Below, piece by piece: positions 38,440 to 45,795 of a stretch of 64,000 nt of DNA. The stretch's first letter is position 1. Each line of letters starts with the position of its first letter. The stretch comes from Nitrobacteraceae bacterium AZCC 2146 (GTDB lineage: Bacteria; Pseudomonadota; Alphaproteobacteria; Rhizobiales; Xanthobacteraceae), in contig JBAGRP010000001.1 of the NCBI GenBank assembly GCA_036924855.1, forward strand, positions 1,736,001 through 1,800,000, read 5' to 3'. A program made the translations under genes and the position numbers. The notes beneath the pieces were generated by a model. It saw only the letters and a list, made by a program, of their open reading frames with translations, made no database searches and had not been told where the DNA came from.

Positions 38440-39408
38440 TCACCTCGCCCGAATGCGGGGATCGAGCCGCAGGTAAAGGATATCGACCGTTGCATTGCAG
38501 ACCGCCACGAGCAGCGAGCCGAGCACGAGAACGCCGAGCACCATCGGGAAATTGCGGCTCATCACGCTATCGAATAGCAGGCTGCCGATCCCGGGCCAGC
38601 TGGACACCGCCTCGATCACCACGCTGCCGCCGAGCATGGTGCCGAGCTGCAGGCCGACCAAGGTGATGATCGGCAGCAGCGCATTGCGCATCACATGCGC
38701 GACGACGACGCGGCCGGGCGACAGCCCCTTGGCCCGCGCGGTGCGGACGAAGTCGAGCCGGAACACTTCTAGCATCGATGCCCGCATCACCCGCGCATAG
38801 GTAGCGGCATAGAACAGGCCGAGCGCGGTGGCGGGGAGCACGAGATGATGCATCACGTCGAGCGCATCGCCGAGTGCGCTTTGATCGGAGCCGATGGTGC
38901 GCATGCCGCCGACCGGAAACCAGCCGAGCTTCACCGCAAACAGCACCGTCATCATGATCCCGAGCCAGAAACTCGGCGCAGCGAAGAAGAACACCGCGCC
39001 GAGCGATATCAGGTTGTCCCAGATGGTATTGACCTTGACCGAGGCCAGCACGCCCGCCGTGATTCCGACGAGCAGCGCGATCACCGTGGCTGCCAGCATC
39101 AGGATCACGGTGGCCGGGAGTTGCTCCACGATCACGTCAAGCACCGGCGCGTTTTGCCGGTAGGAATAGCCAAGATCGAGCCGCACCACCGACCAGATAT
39201 ACTTCGCGAGCTGCACCGAGGTTGGCTGATCGACGCCATAGGTCTTGCGTAGCTGATTCAGCATCGCCGGGTCGGTGACCTGCTGCTCGGACGTCATGAC
39301 GTCGAACAGGCTGCCGGGCGCGAGCTGGATCAGCACGAAGTTCATGACGATCACGGCGAAGACCAGCGGGATGATCTGCGCAAGGCGGCGAAGGATGATG
39401 CGACGCAC
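38440..39408 (-). CDS. Oligopeptide-type ABC transporter permease (DppB-like)
   Basis: A 322-residue permease. The N-terminus [16 protein letters not shown] is typical of DppB, with about six membrane helices and the EAA loop in [10 protein letters not shown]. It is the first permease of the importer and follows the binding-protein gene by 14 bases. Confidence 0.94.
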   Translation of the reverse strand: MRRIILRRLAQIIPLVFAVIVMNFVLIQLAPGSLFDVMTSEQQVTDPAMLNQLRKTYGVDQPTSVQLAKYIWSVVRLDLGYSYRQNAPVLDVIVEQLPATVILMLAATVIALLVGITAGVLASVKVNTIWDNLISLGAVFFFAAPSFWLGIMMTVLFAVKLGWFPVGGMRTIGSDQSALGDALDVMHHLVLPATALGLFYAATYARVMRASMLEVFRLDFVRTARAKGLSPGRVVVAHVMRNALLPIITLVGLQLGTMLGGSVVIEAVSSWPGIGSLLFDSVMSRNFPMVLGVLVLGSLLVAVCNATVDILYLRLDPRIRAR

Positions 39409-39422
39409 GTTTGTCTCCGCTC

Positions 39423-41030
39423 TCAGCGATCGAGCCAGACCTCAGCCCAGCTTTCACCCAGGAAATCTGCCGTCGTGGAATGGTTTCGGACGTCGGAGCG
39501 AACGATCGTCACCGGTTCAAGATCGACCATCGGCAGGATCGGCGCCTCGATGGTCGCGAGGCGATCAAAATCTTTCGCCAACTCGATGCGCTTCGGCTCG
39601 TCGGTTTCGACCGTCATCCTGGCGACGATTTCGTCCATCTTCGGGTTGGAATAGCCGGTGGCGTTGCGGAACGCGGCGCCCTTCACGATGCCGTCGGTGG
39701 TGTAATACTGCGTCGTGCCGGGGATCAGCTCGATGCCTCCCGAATTGTTAGAGATCGCGACGTCGTAATCGTAATCGGTGTAGATGCGCTTGAGCGAGGT
39801 GGCGCGATCCGGCACCGACAGATCGACAGTGATGTCGAGATCCTCGAACGCCTGCTTGAGGTACTGCCCCATCTTGACGTTCTCCTCGAACCAGCCCGCC
39901 GATACCAGGCTGAGCTTGAAGCGGGAACCGGATTTCACCGGATAGCCGGCGGCATCGAGCAACGCCGCCGCCTTCTTGACGTCGAACGGATAGTTCTGGA
40001 CGTCCTTGGTGAAGAAGATCGAGTTGGAATTGTGGATGGCACCGATCGAAGGGCTGGCGCGGCCGAAGAAGATCGTATCCGCGATGAACTGCCGGTCGAT
40101 CGCATGCATTAGCGCCTGGCGGACTTCGCGCTTCTTGAAGATCTCGCGGCGCTGGTTGAATTCGACGGTCGCGATCCAGGCCGAGTTCGAATAGCCCTTG
40201 CTCTCGGCGATGAACTTGCCGCCGGCGCTGAGGCGCGCGATCTCGGGCATCGGGATCGGATTGAACACACCGATGTCGAGCTGACCCGCCTCGAACGCCG
40301 CGGAGCGCGACGCCGGATCGCGCCACCAACGGATCACCAGCCGGTCGATATAGGGCAGTCCGGGATTCCAGTATTTGTCGTTGCGCAACAGCTCGACGTG
40401 GCTGCCGCGCACCCATTCCTTGACCTTGTACGGCCCGGTGCCGACCGGCGTATTGTTGATCGGGTTGGTGATGATGTTACTGCCCGCATAGATATGCTTC
40501 GGGATCACCAGCCCGGACTTGCTGGCGAGCACCGATTTGAGGAAGAACTCCGGCACCGGCGCCTTGAACTTCAGAACCACAGTGAGCCGATCGACCGCCT
40601 CGACGCTTTCCAGCGCGTCGAGCGATACGCCGCCCGAGATCGGCTTCCAGTATTCCATCGCGTTGAAGACGACATCGTCGGCCGTGAACGGCTTGCCGTC
40701 GTGCCAGGTGACGTTGTCGCGCAGCTTGATGGTGTAGCTGCGGAAGTCGGCCGCCGGCTTGATCTCCAGCGCCAGCACCGGCTCGAATTTGAGATCGACG
40801 GCGAGCCGGATCAGGCGTTCGTGCACTTTTGTCGAGGTGAAATAGGGGCTCGATCCGCCGCCGGCGGGGACGAACAGAGACTGTGGTTCGAAGCCGCCCC
40901 AGGTGCCGATCAGCGTGCCACCGCGCTTCGGGGTCACCGTCGGTGCGGCAGCCGCGGAACCGACAAAGCGGGATGCAAGCGCGGCACCCGCCGTTGTCGC
41001 CAGAAAGTCACGTCTCGAAAACCTGCTCAT
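39423..41030 (-). CDS. Extracellular solute-binding protein, family 5 (peptide/nickel type)
   Basis: A 535-residue periplasmic binding protein (PF00496). The leader is of the twin-arginine type: S-R-R-D-F-L-A-T-T-A-G-A-A-L, then A-A-A-A-P. The domain segment beginning Y-T-I-K-L-R-D-N-V-T-W-H-D-G-K-P-F is diagnostic. Family members bind peptides, opines, glutathione, or amino-acid conjugates. It is the specificity component of the importer; the ligand cannot be predicted. ABC genes follow directly downstream. Confidence 0.94.
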   Translation of the reverse strand: MSRFSRRDFLATTAGAALASRFVGSAAAAPTVTPKRGGTLIGTWGGFEPQSLFVPAGGGSSPYFTSTKVHERLIRLAVDLKFEPVLALEIKPAADFRSYTIKLRDNVTWHDGKPFTADDVVFNAMEYWKPISGGVSLDALESVEAVDRLTVVLKFKAPVPEFFLKSVLASKSGLVIPKHIYAGSNIITNPINNTPVGTGPYKVKEWVRGSHVELLRNDKYWNPGLPYIDRLVIRWWRDPASRSAAFEAGQLDIGVFNPIPMPEIARLSAGGKFIAESKGYSNSAWIATVEFNQRREIFKKREVRQALMHAIDRQFIADTIFFGRASPSIGAIHNSNSIFFTKDVQNYPFDVKKAAALLDAAGYPVKSGSRFKLSLVSAGWFEENVKMGQYLKQAFEDLDITVDLSVPDRATSLKRIYTDYDYDVAISNNSGGIELIPGTTQYYTTDGIVKGAAFRNATGYSNPKMDEIVARMTVETDEPKRIELAKDFDRLATIEAPILPMVDLEPVTIVRSDVRNHSTTADFLGESWAEVWLDR

Positions 41031-41098
41031 CGTTCTTCCTTCGTTTCGAATGCGCCGAACCGGTTCCCCGTCGCGCGTTATCCGTCCCGGCGATCTTG

Positions 41099-41530
41099 TT
41101 ATTGCTCAAGCGTCGAATAGGTGCCGCGCCCGATCGCGAGCAGCGCCCCCTTCTCATCGAACACATCGACATCGGCAACGCCGACGCTCTTGCCGGCGCG
41201 GCGCACGCGCGACACCGCAACGAGCGCGGTATCGACCGCCGGCTTCAGATAATCGACGCGGAAGTTGACGGTCGGCAGGCCGCGGCCGACCATCATGCCA
41301 ACAGCGAAATCACCGACAGTATCGATCACCGACGCGATGACGCCGCCGTGCCACTGCTTCGAGCCGGGCCGGCGCTCGAATTCCGGGCGCATCGGCGACC
41401 GCATCGTGACTTCCTGCCTGGCCGGGTCCGCCGTCACCACGGTGAGACCGAGGAACAGATTGAACGGCGAGACATCCAGCATCTTCTGAATTTCGTCGGC
41501 GGTCAGCGGCGTGATGACAGGCTTGCTCAC
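41099..41530 (-). CDS. PaaI-family hotdog-fold thioesterase
   Basis: A 143-residue hotdog protein (PF03061). The central W-H-G-G-V-I-A-S-V-I-D-T segment carries the usual HGG motif and the catalytic acidic residue. It would hydrolyse an acyl- or aryl-CoA and recycle CoA. The start is GTG at 41530, overlapping the stop of the upstream oxidoreductase (GTGA). In this operon it may release the acid from a CoA intermediate or save CoA when the ligase product stalls (inference). Confidence 0.9.
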   Translation of the reverse strand: MSKPVITPLTADEIQKMLDVSPFNLFLGLTVVTADPARQEVTMRSPMRPEFERRPGSKQWHGGVIASVIDTVGDFAVGMMVGRGLPTVNFRVDYLKPAVDTALVAVSRVRRAGKSVGVADVDVFDEKGALLAIGRGTYSTLEQ

Positions 41531-42540
41531 GGCGTCACCACGACTTTGCCGAATACCGCGCGGTCTTCGATAATGCGTACGGCCTCCTTCGCCTCTTCAA
41601 GCGGATAGGACTTGTCGATCAACACCTTCAACTTGCCGGCTTCAACCAGGTCGAACAGCTTGGTGATGTCGTCGCGCTCCCAGCCGTTGGAACCGAGCAG
41701 TTGCAGCTCGAAGGTCCAGATAAAGCGCAGATCTTCGGTCGGCGCATAGCCCGCGGTGGCGCCGCAGGTCAGCAGGCGACCGCCAAGCTTCAGGCAGCGC
41801 AGCGATTTCACCCAGGTGTCGCCACCGGTGAAGTTGACGACCACGTCGACGCCGCCACCTTCGACGAAACGCCGCCGATGCGGCTTGCCGTGGCGCTCGA
41901 ACACCGTCTTCATGAAGTCGGCCTGGGTGTAGAGAATGATCTCGTCGGCGCCGAGCTCTGTGAGGCGCTTACCCTTCTCCTCGCTGCCGGCGCAGGCGAT
42001 GACATAGGCGCCGGCCAGTTTTGCGAGCTGCACGCAGCACACGCCGACGCCGCCGCTGGCGCCGAGGATCAGCACCTTCTCGCCAGCCTTGATCTGGCCG
42101 ATGGTGTTCATCATGCGGATCGCGGTGCCATAGGCCACCGGCAATGCCGCCGCCTGCTCGAAGCCTACCCCGTCGGGAATCTTCACTAGCTGATGCGCCT
42201 TGGCGCGGCAGAATTCGGCGAGACCGCCATCCTGGGTCTCGCCCATCAGACCGCCTTCGACGCGGTTGACCGGATCGATCAGAACGCGGTCGCCGACCTT
42301 CCAGCCTTTAACGCCGGCGCCGAGTTCAGCGATCTCGCCGACGACATCAAGCCCGATGATGACCGGCAGCGGCACCTTGATGCCGGGCATGCCGCGGCGG
42401 GTGAACACGTCGTGATAATTGATCGACGACGCCCGCACGCGCACGACAACGTCGCCCTCGCCGGCTTTCGGCGTCGGATAATCCGCGACGTATTGCAGTT
42501 TATCGTTGTCGCCATGTTCGTGAAGGACCACTGCTCGCAT
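41527..42540 (-). CDS. MDR-family zinc-type alcohol dehydrogenase-like / quinone oxidoreductase
   Basis: A 337-residue medium-chain reductase. It has the N-terminal GroES-like fold (V-R-A-S-S-I-N-Y-H-D-V-F) and the nucleotide site G-A-S-G-G-V-G-V-C-C-V-Q. The first zinc-ligand Cys of classical alcohol dehydrogenases is replaced (S-S-I-N-Y), and no structural four-Cys lobe is seen, so it is probably a zinc-free NADPH oxidoreductase acting on enones or quinones. The start at 42540 (M-R-A-V-V-L) matches the family. Confidence 0.9.
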   Translation of the reverse strand: MRAVVLHEHGDNDKLQYVADYPTPKAGEGDVVVRVRASSINYHDVFTRRGMPGIKVPLPVIIGLDVVGEIAELGAGVKGWKVGDRVLIDPVNRVEGGLMGETQDGGLAEFCRAKAHQLVKIPDGVGFEQAAALPVAYGTAIRMMNTIGQIKAGEKVLILGASGGVGVCCVQLAKLAGAYVIACAGSEEKGKRLTELGADEIILYTQADFMKTVFERHGKPHRRRFVEGGGVDVVVNFTGGDTWVKSLRCLKLGGRLLTCGATAGYAPTEDLRFIWTFELQLLGSNGWERDDITKLFDLVEAGKLKVLIDKSYPLEEAKEAVRIIEDRAVFGKVVVTP

Positions 42541-42559
42541 GTTCTGTATCGCTCCGTTG

Positions 42560-43681
42560 TCAGGCTGCGGCGGAAAGGGGCCAGGATGCCAGCCCCTCCA
42601 CCGCCTGTTGGGTGATCGAGATGGCTTGTTGCGTCGTTTCTTCCCGCCAATGCGACGAGACTGGCACGAAGCAGTCGTGAAGGTCGGCGCGCAGCAGGCG
42701 GACCCGCTCACTGTCGCGTTCTGCCTTGAATTTCAGCCACAGATCGAGCTGCAACGCGCGACGGACATTGATGCCGCGCGTTCCGAATTCGATCACCGCG
42801 CCGACCATCGGCCGGCCGGCCAAGAATTTCGTCAGGCCGTGAAAGACCAGGCCCTGATAATTGGGACGAACAAGGCTGTGCGGCTTCTGGCCGACGATCC
42901 GGTCGTCGCCCCACCAGCGCGCGGCCTCGGCGTGAAGCGGGCCGCCCTCGTCATTGAAGCAGAGGAAGAAGGACTGTCCCCAGTCACCGATGCCGGTGTG
43001 CCAGTCGATGAAGCCAACGCGTTCGGCTGCACCGAGGTGATCGGCAACGATGGTCTCGAGAACGAGATTGGACCATTCGCGCTGGGCGCCGCCGTAGTTG
43101 GTGCCGTTCGGAAAATCGTATTGCCCGCGCGCCTGCACATCGAACAGCACGTCGGCGCCATGGGCCTCCTTGAAGGTGGCGACAGCGTCGGCATAGGCCT
43201 GCAGCGCGGATGGCGTCCAGTCGTCCGGCACCAGATGAGGATAAAGCGTGGCGTAGCCGGGATTGGCTGGGTGGGGCGCGTCGTGATCGATGAAATTGCG
43301 GTTGAGGTCGACGTTGTTCTCGGTCGTGCGGGTCCCCCGGGCAAAGCCGTAAGGGTTAAGCGCATGGACGAAAAGCACCGAGACATTGCGCGGCAGAGCA
43401 CGGGAAAAAGCGCTCTGCATCCAGCCGACCTGCGCTGCGGAACCGCTGAGGCCTTCGAGGCCGTGGGTGCCGCTGATGACGATCAGTTGCGACGGGGCAC
43501 GGGCATTGCCGAGCCGGGCCACGTCGATGAACAACTCCTGACCATCGGGACCCGTTGCCGTCGGATGCTTGTAGGCCGACAATACACAACCGGTCCGGCT
43601 CGCCGTGGCGCGAAACTTTTTTCGTGCCCCCTCATAATCGAGCGCAAAGCTTTGCGTAAAATCGTTCATGGCGGCGGACAT
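42560..43681 (-). CDS. DUF2817 / M14-like metallopeptidase family protein
   Basis: A 373-residue protein related to zinc carboxypeptidases. The first zinc motif is H73-G-L-E76 in G-T-H-G-L-E-G, and a later W-H-T-G-I-G provides the third ligand. N-N-V-D-L-N-R-N-F matches the M14 substrate-binding N-R segment. It could remove an amino acid or other group from an amide. No signal peptide is seen, so it acts in the cytoplasm after import. The start is the ATG of a TGATG overlap with the VOC gene; an ATG at 43669 is an alternative. Confidence 0.88.
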   Translation of the reverse strand: MSAAMNDFTQSFALDYEGARKKFRATASRTGCVLSAYKHPTATGPDGQELFIDVARLGNARAPSQLIVISGTHGLEGLSGSAAQVGWMQSAFSRALPRNVSVLFVHALNPYGFARGTRTTENNVDLNRNFIDHDAPHPANPGYATLYPHLVPDDWTPSALQAYADAVATFKEAHGADVLFDVQARGQYDFPNGTNYGGAQREWSNLVLETIVADHLGAAERVGFIDWHTGIGDWGQSFFLCFNDEGGPLHAEAARWWGDDRIVGQKPHSLVRPNYQGLVFHGLTKFLAGRPMVGAVIEFGTRGINVRRALQLDLWLKFKAERDSERVRLLRADLHDCFVPVSSHWREETTQQAISITQQAVEGLASWPLSAAA

Positions 43682-44541
43682 CACGCAGTGAACCCCAGCG
43701 CGACATTCGCGGCGTCGGCGTGCGCCACGACGATACCGCCCGCGTAAGGCCGATATGCGATGCCCGCGGCGTCAAACAACGCACGCGGCGTGGCCAGCGA
43801 GGCCACCTTGAAGGTCAGCGCGACCATCCGGTCCGAGCCGTCTTCACTGGTCAGCGCAGCGCCATCGTAACGCTCGGCGATCGCCGATGGCTCCAGCACC
43901 AGCACAGTCGCCGTGCCGGCGCGGAACGACACGCCACCGGGTGTCGATGTCAGCAGGTTGGGGCCAAACATCCGATCGTAAACCGCCGCGGTCCGCGCGG
44001 GCTCGCGCGAGGCGATGACAAACTCGACAATGTCGGTAACGCCATTGGGATGGGCCTGCCATTCCGGACGGTACACCAGCTCCGGCGTATCGTGGTGACA
44101 AAAGAATGTGCGACCGTTCCGCACTTCGTCGCCGCTAACGCGAATGACCTTGAAACGCGCATCTTGCGCGCCACCTGGAAGCGCCACCGGCCGCGCAAAG
44201 CTCATCGGTTCGAGCACCGGAACGCCGCGCTCTTTCACCGTAGCGTAAACCAGATCGGCATCGACGGATTTGAATACGAGGCCGGTCAGTCCCGGCGGAT
44301 GCGCCCACAGATCGGCGCGCATCGTTTCTCGCCCCGGCAGATAGCCGAGAAGCTCGAGATAATTCGTGCCGAAGATCGCGAGATTGTTACTCGACCCCAG
44401 CGTGTGATGACCGCGCTCGGTCAATTGAAAGCCGAGGCGGACATATTGCGCGGCCGCCTCATCGAGCTGTCCCATCACGTTGATGACGACATGATCGAGA
44501 ACAGGCGAGATCGAACGCGTGGCAGCAACCATATCACTCAT
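43681..44541 (-). CDS. VOC superfamily protein (glyoxalase-like domain)
   Basis: A 286-residue protein of the vicinal-oxygen-chelate fold (PF13468 type). It opens V-L-D-H-V-V-I-N-V, with a His ligand, and has a second module starting near D-I-V-E-F-V-I-A-S-R. The family includes dioxygenases, lyases and non-enzymatic metal proteins, so the reaction is open. It is placed between the racemase and peptidase-like genes in a tight operon; gaps are 72 bases upstream and an overlap downstream. Confidence 0.88.
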   Translation of the reverse strand: MSDMVAATRSISPVLDHVVINVMGQLDEAAAQYVRLGFQLTERGHHTLGSSNNLAIFGTNYLELLGYLPGRETMRADLWAHPPGLTGLVFKSVDADLVYATVKERGVPVLEPMSFARPVALPGGAQDARFKVIRVSGDEVRNGRTFFCHHDTPELVYRPEWQAHPNGVTDIVEFVIASREPARTAAVYDRMFGPNLLTSTPGGVSFRAGTATVLVLEPSAIAERYDGAALTSEDGSDRMVALTFKVASLATPRALFDAAGIAYRPYAGGIVVAHADAANVALGFTA

Positions 44542-44613
44542 ACATATCCCTCATCGCCGCTCACTCACAACTCAGCAAGATTGATGCCATTTCATACTTT
44601 TGCCGCGAACCCG

Positions 44614-45333
44614 TCAGGCCGCGCGTGGACGCGGTGTCTCCTTCGCCATGGCAAATTCGATGGCCGCATCGGCATGGAGCAGCGTCGAATCGAACACCGG
44701 CAGATCGATATGCTGCGGGCCGACGAGCAGGCAAATCTCAGTGCAACCGAGAATGACACTATCCGCGCCCTGCGCCTTTCCACGCGCGATCACGTCGAGA
44801 TAGCGGGTTCGCGAGTCGTCGCTCACAATGCCCTGACACAATTCGTCGAAGATGATGTCATGAATGACAGTGCGATCATCGGCATCGGGAATGACGGGGT
44901 CGAGCCTGAAGCGCTCTCGCAGCCGCGCCACGTAGAAATCCTGTTCCATCGTGTAACGCGTCGCCAGAAGCAGCGGCCGCTTCAGACCTTCAGCCTTGAT
45001 GGCCGCGGCGGTGACGTCGGCGATGTGCAGAAGCGGGATCGACACCGCCTGTTGAACCTCGTCGGCAAGCTTGTGCATCGTATTCGTGCAGATCAGCAGG
45101 CAGCCTGCGCCACCCTGTTCCAGGCCGCGTGCGATGTTCGCGAGAACCTGACAGGCTTCATCCCAGCGTCCCTGCTTTTGCAGGCTCACGATCGCATCGA
45201 AGTCGACCGATCGCATCAGGATATCCGCGGAATGAAGGCCGCCAAGCCGTGTGCGAACCTGTTCATTCAACCGGCGGTAATACACAGCAGTACTTTCCCA
45301 GCTCATTCCGCCAATCAAACCAATTGTCTGCAT
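44614..45333 (-). CDS. Aspartate/glutamate racemase family protein (YgeA-like)
   Basis: A 239-residue cofactor-free racemase (PF01177). The N-terminus T-I-G-L-I-G-G-M-S-W-E-S-T is diagnostic. Both catalytic cysteines are present, C82 in C-T-N-T and C197 in G-C-T-E, so two-base racemisation of an amino acid is plausible. It appears to be the first gene of the block that includes the peptide-type importer, which suggests an amino-acid-derived or D-amino-acid-containing substrate. An upstream ATG at 45357 with AAGG before it is a possible alternative start. Confidence 0.92.
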   Translation of the reverse strand: MQTIGLIGGMSWESTAVYYRRLNEQVRTRLGGLHSADILMRSVDFDAIVSLQKQGRWDEACQVLANIARGLEQGGAGCLLICTNTMHKLADEVQQAVSIPLLHIADVTAAAIKAEGLKRPLLLATRYTMEQDFYVARLRERFRLDPVIPDADDRTVIHDIIFDELCQGIVSDDSRTRYLDVIARGKAQGADSVILGCTEICLLVGPQHIDLPVFDSTLLHADAAIEFAMAKETPRPRAA

Positions 45334-45503
45334 TGCTGCCGCTCGCTCCACTGACATTTCTGCCTTGGTGCGACGATAGCAGCACGGTCGTGCAATCAGA
45401 TTGCAGATGCGCCACAACATACGCGTTTCACGCGAGAATAAACTTCATGTTTGCGGCGATCTGCGGAATAGGATTTCAAATTCAGATTCGAAGCGGAGAT
45501 TAC

Positions 45504-45632
45504 ATGCTCCATCGACGACAGGACGAGCGTGAAGCCGACGCCGCTCCTAGGCCGCGTGCAAGTATCGATTCAACCCCGGTCAAATCCACAAACGAAATGA
45601 GACGCGATCGACGGACACCCGTCGCAAGATAG
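45504..45632 (+). CDS. Possible small basic protein (42 aa)
   Basis: A 42-codon frame preceded by GGAG five bases before its ATG, rich in Arg, Asp and Pro (M-L-H-R-R-Q-D-E-R-E). It lies in the 462-base gap between the racemase and the GGDEF-EAL gene, which otherwise holds nothing I can name. The good ribosome site is the main support; a chance frame is quite possible. Confidence 0.28.
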   Translation: MLHRRQDEREADAAPRPRASIDSTPVKSTNEMRRDRRTPVAR

Positions 45633-45795
45633 GCTGCCGGTCGGCTTGCGCGCGCCAGTTGCGCTCGGAGCTCCGATGGTCAGGCCCGCCACCCGAAGCG
45701 CTGGCCTTGCTCACGACTCCGAGCAGCCGCCGGCTACAACGGCAACTCGCCACGACATTTGGCCCGTTGCCCCTGCCTCCACGTCAACAGGAAGC

